Assembly (NCBI RefSeq): GCF_003473295.1
Contig: NZ_QRMP01000001.1
Span: forward strand, 310,001 to 374,000
Direction: 5' to 3'
DNA length: 64,000 nucleotides
Source: Parabacteroides sp. AM08-6
GTDB taxonomy: Bacteria > Bacteroidota > Bacteroidia > Bacteroidales > Tannerellaceae
In this document: one piece after another, positions 47,984 through 57,296 of the stretch
How the letters are laid out: each line of letters begins with the position of its first letter
How positions within the stretch are numbered: position 1 is the first letter of the stretch
Translations under genes and position numbers: made by a program
Notes under the pieces: generated by a model
What the model was told of the DNA's origin: nothing
What the model saw: the letters and a program-made list of their open reading frames with translations, nothing else
Databases searched by the model: none

Positions 47984-49195
47984 ATGAAACAAATGTTAGC
48001 GTTAAAACGAGCATTTTTTAATTTAATAGTCATCCTGTTAATAATACCAGGATGTGGAGGTAATAAACAATCAACAGATGATATCATCATGGTTGACATT
48101 ACGAAAACTCCTTCTTCCAAAAAAGAATTGATACTTCAGGACTTTATGGATGTGGAGTATATTCCGTTGGAAACAAACGATGAGTTTATTAATCAAGGTT
48201 ATATAAGAGATATAGGTGAACATCTCATATTGGTGACAAACCGAGGTGTTTATGATGGGAACATTTTTGTTTATGACAGGACAGGGAAAGCTTTACGAAA
48301 GATAAAACGTAAGGGACAAGGAGGTGAAGAATACACATGTATCACTGATATTATTTTGGATGAAGATAATAATGAAATGTATGTTCATTGTCATTATACA
48401 AAAAAATTCATGGTATATGATTTGTTCGGAAACTTTAAAAGAAGTTTTCAATATAAGGAAAATACGAATGGGATGCTTTACTCCGATATTAATAATTATG
48501 ACAAAAATAATTTGATTTGTTTTGATGAATACAATAAAAAGAGAGCTTTTGTTCTTATATCCAAACAAGATGGGAGTATTACCAAAAAGATTGAAATTCC
48601 GGTTAAAGAGACTAAGATTGCGATGAAATTTTTAATAAACAAAGAAGAAAATAGTGTGATTTCAGTAGGTCCTACTCCTTATCATACAATAATCCCATTT
48701 AATGGCAATAAGTTGTTGTTGGAACTTTCCTCTGATACTATATATGCACTCTCACCGAATCATGATTTGCGTCCTTTTATCGTAAGGACTCCATCCGTTC
48801 AATCTATGAATCCAGAAATCATGCTGGTTTTAAGGTTATTATCCAATCGTTATTATTTTATGGAAACTTTCAAAAATGTGTACGACTTTGAGAAAGGAGA
48901 AGGGTTTCCCCAAACATTTTTTATGTATGATAATCGAGAAAAGGACTTTTTTGAATATCGTGTTTATAATGGAGACTATTCAGTAAAAAAAGAAATATAC
49001 ATGAACATTTTGAGACCGGTAGATTACGAAAATGAATTATGGCAACGTTTAGAAGCCTACCAACTTGTTGAATCTTACAAGAAAGGAGAATTGAAAGGCA
49101 AACTAAAAGAAATTGCTGCAACATTGGATGAGGATTCCAATCCGGTGATTATGTTGGTGAAACACAAGGATGCCCAAAATGTCAGCTCCTATTAG
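47984..49195 (+). CDS. 6-bladed beta-propeller lipoprotein, paralog 1
   Basis: The 403-residue lipoprotein (GCGG after the hydrophobic leader) is built from propeller blades with repeated strands such as ILVTNRGVYDGNIFVYDRTG and KKFMVYDLFGNFKRSF. It belongs to the DUF5128/6-bladed propeller lipoproteins common in Bacteroidales. It shares long near-identical DNA with the genes at 50204 and 51388, notably the start of the mature protein (TKTPSSKKELILQDFMDVEY) and the C-terminus (LKEIAATLDEDSNPVIMLVK). Its last residues (DAQNVSSY) differ from the KK ending of the paralogs because the sequence breaks off into a foreign tail at 49168. Function unknown. Confidence 0.85.
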   Translation: MKQMLALKRAFFNLIVILLIIPGCGGNKQSTDDIIMVDITKTPSSKKELILQDFMDVEYIPLETNDEFINQGYIRDIGEHLILVTNRGVYDGNIFVYDRTGKALRKIKRKGQGGEEYTCITDIILDEDNNEMYVHCHYTKKFMVYDLFGNFKRSFQYKENTNGMLYSDINNYDKNNLICFDEYNKKRAFVLISKQDGSITKKIEIPVKETKIAMKFLINKEENSVISVGPTPYHTIIPFNGNKLLLELSSDTIYALSPNHDLRPFIVRTPSVQSMNPEIMLVLRLLSNRYYFMETFKNVYDFEKGEGFPQTFFMYDNREKDFFEYRVYNGDYSVKKEIYMNILRPVDYENELWQRLEAYQLVESYKKGELKGKLKEIAATLDEDSNPVIMLVKHKDAQNVSSY

Positions 49196-49271
49196 TGCTA
49201 ATGAATTTGCATCAGAATTGATTAAGCATGATTATCGTACCGGTTGGGAACTTCCGGTAATGCCATTTTAG
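49170..49271 (+). pseudogene. C-terminal gene remnant (33 codons)
   Basis: Overlapping the 3' end of paralog 1 in another frame, an open stretch encodes MPKMSAPISANEFASELIKH followed by DYRTGWELPVMPF and a stop. It looks like the end of an unrelated gene fused to the propeller gene at the point where the paralogs end. It has no start signal of its own and no recognised family. Confidence 0.4.
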
Positions 49272-49293
49272 TGTATAAGTATTTTATTTTCTG

Positions 49294-49355
49294 TTTAGGA
49301 CATTTTTCCACAGAAAATACCTATATTGCCGTCCAAATGCTGAAGTACCATGAAA
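49294..49355 (+). promoter_or_regulatory. Duplicated promoter/leader element, copy 2
   Basis: It is the second copy of the element at 47441-47501, differing by one inserted T, an A/G change and a few bases just before the ATG. It ends at the start codon of the BF3164-like gene, as copy 1 ends at the start codon of the TPR gene. Confidence 0.65.
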
Positions 49356-50150
49356 AGAGTTATGTCATTTCCATATTTGCTTCTTGTATTATGCAGTTTA
49401 ATGACTGCATGCAATTCTCCTGACCCCTCTTTTCCTCACGAAGCAACTTTAACCCCTGAAAAAAAGCCTTTACAAGACATTAATAACCCTGTAAAAATAG
49501 AGGTGAAACCTCCTTTTCTAATTCTTCAAAAGATGCTGCCGCAAACCGACAGTCTTTCTCATATTCATAAACATGCTTGCGATACGTTGAAAAACACCAT
49601 TGACGAAGCCGTCTTCATAAAAGATTCGTTATACATTGCAGATGCGATGAGTGCAACTTCCGGCTTAACCCCTTATACAGTAGATTATTATGCTGATATA
49701 GACATGAAACGTGTGTATGCCAATGATAGCCGTGTCATATTCTGTTATGGATATAAAAAACAGATTGATTTTATGGATTTCAAGTTTAACCTTATTAATA
49801 AGGTACAGTTTAAATTTGAAAATCCCACGTATATTGACTCCAAAAATCAAGGAGAAGTGAATTTTAGTTATGTCTGCAGTTATTTAGGCAAGCATTATTT
49901 TTATACGCTATTTGTAGGAACACCATCGGACAAGCAACGCACTCTTTCTTCTAAGGGTAATTTTCTTGAAGTATATGATTTAAACGGGAATCCGATTACC
50001 AGATACCATTTGAAAGGAAAGCTTCCGGTTTACTTTGCTGTAGATGAAAAGACCTTTACATTATATGGACCTGAAACATGCGACGAGCCTGAGAAACATT
50101 TGCTCATTTACAAATTGAAAGGGCTATCCCATAGCTCCGAAGATTTATAA
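49350..50150 (+). CDS. BF3164-like (TolB-type propeller) lipoprotein
   Basis: The 266-residue lipoprotein (SLMTACNSPD, Cys21) shows the BF3164-type beginning after the leader (PPFLILQKMLPQTDSLSHIH, KHACDTLKN), short propeller strands (RVIFCYGYKKQIDFMDF) and the C-terminal YDLNGNPITRYHL and YFAVDEKTFTLYG. Full-length relatives are longer (about 330-370 residues from memory), so one or two blades may be missing. It heads a second unit that continues with two DUF5128-type paralogs. Function unknown; surface binding or sensing is a guess. Confidence 0.78.
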   Translation: MKRVMSFPYLLLVLCSLMTACNSPDPSFPHEATLTPEKKPLQDINNPVKIEVKPPFLILQKMLPQTDSLSHIHKHACDTLKNTIDEAVFIKDSLYIADAMSATSGLTPYTVDYYADIDMKRVYANDSRVIFCYGYKKQIDFMDFKFNLINKVQFKFENPTYIDSKNQGEVNFSYVCSYLGKHYFYTLFVGTPSDKQRTLSSKGNFLEVYDLNGNPITRYHLKGKLPVYFAVDEKTFTLYGPETCDEPEKHLLIYKLKGLSHSSEDL

Positions 50151-50203
50151 TAAGAGATTAATTTTCCATTAAACATCAAATAAAGAATTATAAATTATCA
50201 ATT

Positions 50204-51370
50204 ATGAAACACACGAATACAATTTTGGCATTTATCTTAGCTATAATGATAGCCGGATGCGAAGAGAACAAGCAAACAACAGATGATCTCATCACAGTTG
50301 ACGTAACGAAAACTCCTTCTTCCAAGAAGGATCTGATTCTTCAGGACTTCATGGATGTGGAATATATCCCGCTGGAGACAAAAGATGATTTTCTTAACCA
50401 AGGTGTTGTACAGGCTGTAGGTAAAGATGTCATATTAGTAAAAAACAGGAACGATGACGGGGATATTTTTGTCTATGACCGAACGGGAAAAGCCTTGAGA
50501 AAGATAAACCGTAAAGGTCAAGGAGGTGAAGAGTATATATATATTTATAACATTATCTTGGACGAAGATAAGGGAGAGATGTATATAAATGATATTTACG
50601 CAAAGAAAATCGTTGTATATGACTTATATGGAAACTTTAAACGAAACTTCAAGCATAAAGAAGGTGGCGGCTCTATATTTTATACCGACGTTTTCAATTA
50701 CGACAAAGACAATCTGATTTGCTATGATGAATACAATGAAGAGATTCCATTTGTCCTTATATCCAAACAGGATGGAAGTATTGTCAAAGACATTAAAATC
50801 CCATATAAAAAGAAGATAATGTTGCAGCAACAATTACAAGATGGAGATATTATTTATACGACAAGTCCCGGCCCACATCGTACTATAATACCTTATAAAG
50901 GGAATTGGATGCTATCAGAACTTTCATCCGATACCGTTTATACATTATTACCGGACTACAGTTTGCGCCCATCCCTTGTCAGAACTCCGCCCATTCAATC
51001 GATGGAGCCTGGTATTTTTCTTTTGTTAAGGCTGTTTTCCGACCGTTATATCTTTATGGAAGCCATAAAAAATGTATATGACTGGAATGCAAAATCAGGA
51101 TTCCCGAGAACTTTTTTCATGTACGACAAGCAAGAAAAGAACTTTTTTGAATACAGAGTGTACAATGGCGACTATACGACCCAACAGGAAATATACATGA
51201 ATATGTTGAGACCTGTCAATCACGAAATCGAATCATGGCAAAACCTAGATGCTCCCAGACTTGTGGAAGCCTATGAAAAAGGAGAACTAAAAGGAAAATT
51301 AAAAGAAATAGCTGCAACATTGGACGAAGAAGCCAATCCGGTGATTATGTTGGTGAAACACAAGAAATAA
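50204..51370 (+). CDS. 6-bladed beta-propeller lipoprotein, paralog 2
   Basis: The 388-residue lipoprotein (IMIAGCEENKQTT, Cys19) is a full-length DUF5128-type propeller. Blade strands include GDIFVYDRTGKALRKINRKG, KIVVYDLYGNFKRNFKH and FVLISKQDGSIVKDIKI. Its sequence runs parallel to paralogs 1 and 3 along the whole length, with the C-terminus ending KHKK. It lies 53 bp behind the BF3164-like gene and 17 bp ahead of paralog 3, so the three are probably one transcript. No partner that would show a function was seen. Confidence 0.85.
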   Translation: MKHTNTILAFILAIMIAGCEENKQTTDDLITVDVTKTPSSKKDLILQDFMDVEYIPLETKDDFLNQGVVQAVGKDVILVKNRNDDGDIFVYDRTGKALRKINRKGQGGEEYIYIYNIILDEDKGEMYINDIYAKKIVVYDLYGNFKRNFKHKEGGGSIFYTDVFNYDKDNLICYDEYNEEIPFVLISKQDGSIVKDIKIPYKKKIMLQQQLQDGDIIYTTSPGPHRTIIPYKGNWMLSELSSDTVYTLLPDYSLRPSLVRTPPIQSMEPGIFLLLRLFSDRYIFMEAIKNVYDWNAKSGFPRTFFMYDKQEKNFFEYRVYNGDYTTQQEIYMNMLRPVNHEIESWQNLDAPRLVEAYEKGELKGKLKEIAATLDEEANPVIMLVKHKK

Positions 51371-51387
51371 ACGAACATACAAGCTAT

Positions 51388-52578
51388 ATGAAAAATTACA
51401 AATTATCAAACATTAAATGGATAAATACAATTTGGATATTTATCTTAGCAATAATAATGCCAGGATGTGGAGGGAATAAACAACCAACAGATGATATCAT
51501 TATAGTTGATATTACGAAAACTCCTTCTTCCAAAAAAGAATTGATACTTCAGGAGTTTATGGATGTGGAGTATATTCCATTGGAAACAAACGATGAGTTT
51601 GTTAATCAAGGCTTTGTGCAAGCTGTAGGCAAAGAAGTCATATTAGTAACAAACTATAGGAATGATGGTGATATTTTTGTGTATGACCGGACTGGGAAAG
51701 CCATCCGTAAGATAAATCGTAAAGGGCAAGGGGGAGAAGAATACATATCTTGTAGAGGTGTTACATTGGATGAAGAAAACAATGAAATGTTTATAAACGA
51801 TCATTTTGCTAAAAAAATAAAGGTTTATGATTTGGAAGGACATTTTAAACGAAGTATTAAACAAAAAGAGGATGGCGATACCCAGTTTTATTGGGAAATA
51901 TTTAATTATGACAAAGAGAATCTGATTTGTTACGATGAATGCAATGAAGAGATACCATTCCTGCTCGTATCGAAGCAAGACGGGAGTATAACCAAAGAGA
52001 TTAAAACCCCATTTAAAGAGAAGAAGATATTTTTACAAATCTTAAGAAGTGAAAAGGGAACAAAAGCTGCCGGACCAGGAAATTATAGCAGAATAACTCC
52101 ATTTAATGGTAATTGGATACTATTAGAGCCATCGTCAGATACTATATATACTTTAATGCCCGATTACAGTTTACGTCCATTTATTGCGCGAACACCACCT
52201 GTCCACACCATGTATCCGGAAGTTTTTTTGATTTTAAAGTTGGTTTCCAATCGTTATTATTTCATGGAAAGCATAAAGAATGTATATGATTTTAGTAAAG
52301 AAGAAGGTTTTCCGAAAACGTACTTTGTGTACGATACACAGGAAAAGGATTTTTTTAGGTATATCATATACAATGGTGATTATTCTTATAAAAAAGAAAT
52401 CTATCTGGTTGCCCTCACTCCTATAAATCAAAAAGGCGAATCATGGTCTTCTATAAATGCTTTCGATCTTCGCAAGGACTATAAAAAAGGAAAGCTGAAA
52501 GGCAAACTAAAAGAAATAGCTGCAACATTGGAGGAGGATTCCAATCCGGTGATTATGTTGGTAAAACACAAGAAGTAG
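51388..52578 (+). CDS. 6-bladed beta-propeller lipoprotein, paralog 3
   Basis: The 396-residue lipoprotein (IIMPGCGGNKQPT) shares the lipobox region GCGGNK and the downstream TDDII segment with paralog 1 but its central part with paralog 2 (FVQAVGKEVILVTN, GDIFVYDRTGKAIRKINRKG). Such mosaic similarity suggests gene conversion among the three. The central blades (QFYWEIFNYDKENLICYDE) and the C-terminal ALTPINQKGESWSSINAFD are its own. It is the last gene before the menaquinone operon. Confidence 0.85.
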   Translation: MKNYKLSNIKWINTIWIFILAIIMPGCGGNKQPTDDIIIVDITKTPSSKKELILQEFMDVEYIPLETNDEFVNQGFVQAVGKEVILVTNYRNDGDIFVYDRTGKAIRKINRKGQGGEEYISCRGVTLDEENNEMFINDHFAKKIKVYDLEGHFKRSIKQKEDGDTQFYWEIFNYDKENLICYDECNEEIPFLLVSKQDGSITKEIKTPFKEKKIFLQILRSEKGTKAAGPGNYSRITPFNGNWILLEPSSDTIYTLMPDYSLRPFIARTPPVHTMYPEVFLILKLVSNRYYFMESIKNVYDFSKEEGFPKTYFVYDTQEKDFFRYIIYNGDYSYKKEIYLVALTPINQKGESWSSINAFDLRKDYKKGKLKGKLKEIAATLEEDSNPVIMLVKHKK

Positions 52579-52634
52579 TGAATATCGTTCCTATGGACGA
52601 GGGAGTTTCTCCTGCTATCCCACATTTTCACTGA
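52578..52634 (+). pseudogene. Possible short gene-tail remnant
   Basis: After paralog 3 an open stretch encodes VNIVPMDEGVSPAIPHFH and a stop, overlapping the stop codon of paralog 3. Like the 49170-49271 stretch, it may be the tail of a deleted gene, but it is short enough to be chance. Confidence 0.2.
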
Positions 52635-52664
52635 AGCGAATATGAGCATTCGAGATTTATCTTG

Positions 52665-52672
52665 TATCTTTG
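52665..52672 (+). promoter_or_regulatory. -7 box of the menaquinone operon
   Basis: TATCTTTG followed by C matches TAnnTTTG and leaves a leader of about 65 nt before menD. No clear -33 element is present. Confidence 0.5.
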
Positions 52673-52746
52673 CTTGGATAATTATCCGGACAGGGCTTGG
52701 AACCTGGAAGATTAAAAATCGTCAACAATAAATTATTCTATACGAT

Positions 52747-54411
52747 ATGTATTCAGACAAAAGAAACATACTTCAACTCGTTGCTCTGCTTAAAGCACAT
52801 AACGTAAAAAAAGTCGTATTATGTCCCGGAAGCCGGAATGCGCCGATTGTACATACATTGGCCAATCATCCGTTTTTTACTTGCTATCCGATGACGGACG
52901 AGCGGAGTGCCGCTTTTTTTGCGATTGGCCTTGCCCTGCATGGCGGACAACCGGCTGCCGTGTGTTGTACGTCGGGAAGTGCATTGCTGAATATTCATCC
53001 GGCGGTATCGGAAGCTTTCTATCAGAAAACATCATTGGTGGTCATATCGGCTGACCGTCCGGGGGCTTGGATCGGACAAATGGACGGACAGACTTTGCCA
53101 CAGCCGAATGTATTCGGAACATTGGTGAAAAAATCCGTTAACTTGCCCGAAATCCATACGGACGAGGATGAATGGTATTGCAATCGTCTGATAAATGAAG
53201 CATTACTCGAATTGAACCATCACGGCAAAGGCCCGGTACATATCAATGTACCCATCTCCGAACCTTTATTCCGGTTCACCACGGAAAAATTGCCTGAAGT
53301 TCGTGTCATTACCCGTTATCAGGGGCTGAATGTATATGACCGCGAATACAACGAACTAATTGAACGGCTGAACAAATACAACAAACGGATGATTATCGCC
53401 GGACAAATGAGCCTGATTTATCTGTTCGAAAGAAAATATGCCAAACTTCTATACAAACATTTCACCTGGCTGACGGAACATACCGGTAATAAGACAGTTC
53501 CTGGCATACCGATAAAAAATTTCGATGCAGCCCTTTATGCGTTGCCGGAAAATACAAAAGAAAAGATGGTTCCCGAACTGGTTATTACATACGGTGGACA
53601 TATCGTGTCGAAACGGCTTAAAACATTCCTCAGACAGCATCCGCCCCGCGAACATTGGCATGTATCTCTGGATGGTGAGATTGCAGATCTCTATGGTTCG
53701 CTGACAACCGTTATAGAAATGGACCCTTTCGAGTTTCTTGAAAAAATAGCTTATCTGCTGGAGAATAAGCCGACTGAATTTCCAAGACTTTGGGAAAATA
53801 ATGCACGTGAGCTTCCACTACCGGAGTTCCCCTACTCCGAAATGGGTACTATCGGAATGTTGCTCAAATCGCTTCCGACTCCTTGTGCGCTGCATTTGGG
53901 TAATAGTTCGACTGTTCGTTATGCACAGTTATACAATCTGCCGGATGGTGTGGAAGTTTGTTGTAACCGGGGAACAAGTGGTATCGAAGGTTCTCTTTCC
54001 ACCGCTATCGGTTATTCGGTCTGTTCGGATAAACTAAACTTCGTCGTATTGGGTGATTTGAGCTTTTTCTACGATATGAACGCACTTTGGAACAGTAATT
54101 ATGGTTGCAATCTGCGTATCCTGCTGCTTAACAATGGTGGAGGAGAAATATTTCAAGCATTGCCGGGACTGGATATGTCGGATAAATCACATAGATTTGT
54201 GACAGCCAGTCATCATACTTCAGCCAAAGGTTGGGCTACGGAACGAGGATTTGCATATTCCGCCGTCCATAATGAAGAAGAACTGACTGAGGCTATGAAA
54301 ACATTTATACAACCGGAGCCATTCGCACAACCTATGTTGATGGAGGTATTCACGGATAAAGACGAGGATGTACGGTTATTAAAAGAATATTATCACCAAT
54401 TAAAAAAATGA
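52747..54411 (+). CDS. menD: 2-succinyl-5-enolpyruvyl-6-hydroxy-3-cyclohexene-1-carboxylate synthase
   Basis: The 554-residue thiamine-diphosphate enzyme condenses isochorismate with 2-oxoglutarate in menaquinone synthesis. The N-terminal [12 protein letters not shown], the catalytic Glu region [33 protein letters not shown] and the ThDP/magnesium motif [17 protein letters not shown] with NNGGGEIFQ all fit MenD. The isochorismate synthase gene menF, which precedes menD in relatives, is not here. The operon continues with the HExxH protein, menB, menC and menE. Its cofactor is the product of the thiamine genes earlier in the window. Confidence 0.96.
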   Translation: MYSDKRNILQLVALLKAHNVKKVVLCPGSRNAPIVHTLANHPFFTCYPMTDERSAAFFAIGLALHGGQPAAVCCTSGSALLNIHPAVSEAFYQKTSLVVISADRPGAWIGQMDGQTLPQPNVFGTLVKKSVNLPEIHTDEDEWYCNRLINEALLELNHHGKGPVHINVPISEPLFRFTTEKLPEVRVITRYQGLNVYDREYNELIERLNKYNKRMIIAGQMSLIYLFERKYAKLLYKHFTWLTEHTGNKTVPGIPIKNFDAALYALPENTKEKMVPELVITYGGHIVSKRLKTFLRQHPPREHWHVSLDGEIADLYGSLTTVIEMDPFEFLEKIAYLLENKPTEFPRLWENNARELPLPEFPYSEMGTIGMLLKSLPTPCALHLGNSSTVRYAQLYNLPDGVEVCCNRGTSGIEGSLSTAIGYSVCSDKLNFVVLGDLSFFYDMNALWNSNYGCNLRILLLNNGGGEIFQALPGLDMSDKSHRFVTASHHTSAKGWATERGFAYSAVHNEEELTEAMKTFIQPEPFAQPMLMEVFTDKDEDVRLLKEYYHQLKK

Positions 54412-54418
54412 GAGAACC

Positions 54419-55390
54419 ATGAGAAATGTTATTTGCACAGTCAGCTTTATACTATTGTTCCTTTCATGTCAAAATAAATCTCAGAAGATATTGGCCATTA
54501 CAGAAACGAATACTTGGTCCGACACAGTCAACTATCGCTTGGCTACTGCCGAAGAAGCCAGAAAATTACTGGTTGTAGAGGATCATTATATACGCAATCG
54601 GAGTCCTTTCGATATTGCTTCCAGGCTGGAAAATCCGGAAGGTAAAAAGGAAGATTTGATGAAACTGATGACGGAGGAAGTACGTGACTGGACAGACAAA
54701 GAAAAAACGCAAATCGACCAGTTAAGGACGGCCATCAACGATTCCATACGGAAACATCAATACCACCTTCAATTCCCGAAAGAAATCATCTTGGTCAAAT
54801 CGACTCTGAAAGATGAAGGAGAAGCCGGAGGATATACACGCAAGAACTTTATCGTTCTGATGGGAGGAGATATCCGGCAAACATTGCTTCTACATGAAAC
54901 ATTCCACGTATTGACACGTAACAATCCGGAATTCAAAAAAAAGATGTATGAAACAATCGGTTTCACTGTCACTCCCGAAGAATTGGAATATCCGAAAGAT
55001 TTGTGGGACATGCGTATTTCCAATCCGGATTCCGAACGCTTCGACAGCTATGCAACATTTACCATCGATGGAAAACAACAAAAATGCGCAATGGTTCTAT
55101 ATGCCAACAGGCCCTATACAACCGGGAAATTCTTTCATTACATTACCATTGGCATGGTTCCGCTGGACGAACAATTAAAGCCGATACAAGAAAACGGAAA
55201 GACAATCGTCTATCCGTTGGAGAAAGTCTCGGATTTTTATGAAAAAGTTGGAAGGAATACCGGCTACATTATCCAGCCGGAAGAGATATTGGCAGACAAT
55301 TTTGTCATTGCTTTCCTGAACTATCCAAAGGTACCGACACCTGAGTTGAAAGATAAAATACGGAATTTATTAAAACAATCACCAAAATAA
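54419..55390 (+). CDS. HExxH putative zinc metallopeptidase lipoprotein in the men operon
   Basis: The 323-residue lipoprotein (FLSCQNKS, Cys17) carries a HETFH zinc motif in LLLHETFHVLTRNNPEF and a downstream glutamate in IIQPEEILADNFVIAF that could be the third ligand (gluzincin-like). The rest, including NFIVLMGGDIRQT just before the motif, was not assigned to a family. It should act in the periplasm or outer membrane. It sits 7 bp after menD and 6 bp before menB, so it is expressed with menaquinone genes although no step of that pathway needs a peptidase. Confidence 0.85.
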   Translation: MRNVICTVSFILLFLSCQNKSQKILAITETNTWSDTVNYRLATAEEARKLLVVEDHYIRNRSPFDIASRLENPEGKKEDLMKLMTEEVRDWTDKEKTQIDQLRTAINDSIRKHQYHLQFPKEIILVKSTLKDEGEAGGYTRKNFIVLMGGDIRQTLLLHETFHVLTRNNPEFKKKMYETIGFTVTPEELEYPKDLWDMRISNPDSERFDSYATFTIDGKQQKCAMVLYANRPYTTGKFFHYITIGMVPLDEQLKPIQENGKTIVYPLEKVSDFYEKVGRNTGYIIQPEEILADNFVIAFLNYPKVPTPELKDKIRNLLKQSPK

Positions 55391-55396
55391 AGAGAT

Positions 55397-56221
55397 ATGG
55401 AAACAAAGAGAGAATGGACTCCTATCAAACAATACGAAGATATTATATTTGATTTCTATAAAGGTATCGCCCGCATCACAATCAACCGCGAACGTTACCG
55501 TAATGCCTTTACTCCCACCACTACTACCGAAATGAGTGACGCGCTTTACATTTGCCGGGAACGTCAGGATATCAACATTGTCGTTCTGACCGGAGCCGGA
55601 GATGTGGCATTTTGCGCGGGAGGGGATATGAATGTAAAAGGTCATGGCGGTTATGTAGGTAAAGACGGTGTGGCACGGCTGAATGTATTGGACGTACAAA
55701 AGCAAATCCGTTCTCTTCCGAAGCCGGTAATTGCGGCGGTAAACGGTTTCGCCATTGGCGGCGGACATGTGTTGCATGTTGTATGCGACTTGACAATTGC
55801 TTCCGAAAATGCGATATTCGGTCAGACAGGGCCGCGTGTAGGTAGCTTTGACGCAGGTTTCGGTTCATCATACCTTGCTCGTATCGTCGGCCAGAAAAAA
55901 GCACGTGAAATATGGTTTCTCTGCCGCAAATACAATGCACAGGAAGCTCTGGATATGGGATTGGTAAATAAAGTGGTTCCTTTGGAAAAACTGGAAGACG
56001 AATATGTGCAGTGGTCCGAAGAGATGATGTTGCTCAGCCCGTTGGCACTCCGCATGATTAAAGCCGGCCTGAATGCGGAATTGGACGGCCAGGCAGGTAT
56101 TCAGGAACTGGCCGGTGATGCCACGATGCTTTATTATATGACTGACGAAGCACAAGAAGGAGGAAAAGCCTTCCTGGAAAAACGCAGACCGAGATTCGAG
56201 GACTATCCTAAGTTTCCGTAA
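55397..56221 (+). CDS. menB: 1,4-dihydroxy-2-naphthoyl-CoA synthase
   Basis: The 274-residue crotonase-fold enzyme closes the second ring of the naphthoquinone. Visible are [17 protein letters not shown], the [20 protein letters not shown] oxyanion region, [20 protein letters not shown] and the C-terminal [16 protein letters not shown], all diagnostic of MenB. Length is normal. It is followed by menC after 3 bp. Confidence 0.96.
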   Translation: METKREWTPIKQYEDIIFDFYKGIARITINRERYRNAFTPTTTTEMSDALYICRERQDINIVVLTGAGDVAFCAGGDMNVKGHGGYVGKDGVARLNVLDVQKQIRSLPKPVIAAVNGFAIGGGHVLHVVCDLTIASENAIFGQTGPRVGSFDAGFGSSYLARIVGQKKAREIWFLCRKYNAQEALDMGLVNKVVPLEKLEDEYVQWSEEMMLLSPLALRMIKAGLNAELDGQAGIQELAGDATMLYYMTDEAQEGGKAFLEKRRPRFEDYPKFP

Positions 56222-56224
56222 AAG

Positions 56225-57256
56225 ATGTCAATCCTCCACTATAAACTTCGAATCATTCCCAAAGTTCTGCATTTCAAACAGCCGGCCGGAACTTCGCGAG
56301 GTATCTATACCTTGCGTAAATGCTGGTATCTGCATTTGACATCAGAAGAAGAACCCGGACGGATAGGTATCGGCGAATGTGCTCCTTTACCCAATCTGAG
56401 TTGCGATGATTTACCAGACTATGAAAAGATACTGGAACAATCCTGCCGCAAAGTTGAACGGGAAGGGACATTGGATACCGAAAGTTTGCGCCCTTATCCC
56501 TCTATCCTTTTCGGATTGGAAACAGCATTCCGCCATTACGAAAGAAATAGTTTTGCCTTATGGGAAACTCCTTTTTCCCGTGGTGAAAAAGGAATACCCA
56601 TCAACGGTCTTATTTGGATGGGTGATTACCGGAAAATGCTGGAACAGATAGAGAAGAAGATGCAGGCCGGTTTCCGTTGTATCAAACTGAAAATAGGTGC
56701 AATCAACTTTGATGAAGAATTGGCTTTGCTCCGTCATATACGCGCACATTTTTCAGCAAAAGAAGTCGAATTGCGAGTGGATGCCAATGGAGCCTTCCCG
56801 CCTACTGATGCAATGGACAAACTGAAACGGCTGGCTGAACTTGACCTGCATTCCATCGAACAGCCAATCCGTGCCGGACAATGGGAAGAAATGGCACGTC
56901 TCACCGCTTCTACTCCACTGCCGATAGCACTCGACGAGGAATTAATCGGTTGTAATACGGTTGAAGGGAAAAAAGCATTGATATCTGCCATCCATCCCCA
57001 ATATATTATCCTGAAACCGTCTCTTCACGGAGGTGTCAGTGGTGGAAACGAATGGATTGCAGAAGCCGGATTACAAGGGATTGGTTGGTGGATAACTTCC
57101 GCATTGGAATCGAACATCGGCCTGAATGCTATCGCACAATGGTGTGCTACATTTGAGAACTCTTTGCCACAAGGATTAGGAACCGGTGCACTCTTTACGG
57201 ACAATATAGAGATGCCGCTGGAAATACGGAAAGACTGCCTTTGGTACAATGTTTAA
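56225..57256 (+). CDS. menC: o-Succinylbenzoate synthase
   Basis: The 343-residue enolase-superfamily enzyme dehydrates SHCHC to o-succinylbenzoate. The barrel ligands are visible: Lys in CIKLKIGA, Asp in LRVDANGAF, Glu in HSIEQPI, Asp-Glu in PIALDEEL and the second Lys in YIILKPSLHGGVSGG. It lies between menB and menE; the muconate-lactonising or dipeptide-epimerase alternatives are unlikely in this context. Confidence 0.93.
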   Translation: MSILHYKLRIIPKVLHFKQPAGTSRGIYTLRKCWYLHLTSEEEPGRIGIGECAPLPNLSCDDLPDYEKILEQSCRKVEREGTLDTESLRPYPSILFGLETAFRHYERNSFALWETPFSRGEKGIPINGLIWMGDYRKMLEQIEKKMQAGFRCIKLKIGAINFDEELALLRHIRAHFSAKEVELRVDANGAFPPTDAMDKLKRLAELDLHSIEQPIRAGQWEEMARLTASTPLPIALDEELIGCNTVEGKKALISAIHPQYIILKPSLHGGVSGGNEWIAEAGLQGIGWWITSALESNIGLNAIAQWCATFENSLPQGLGTGALFTDNIEMPLEIRKDCLWYNV

Positions 57257-57296
57257 TTAAAGGACAAAACTAAATAATTCTTTTTGCAACATCTTT

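Noticed and set aside
46364..52640. Insertion sequence or integrative element explaining the disturbed region
   Set aside because: No transposase, integrase or terminal repeats with target duplication were found; homologous recombination between paralogs is sufficient.
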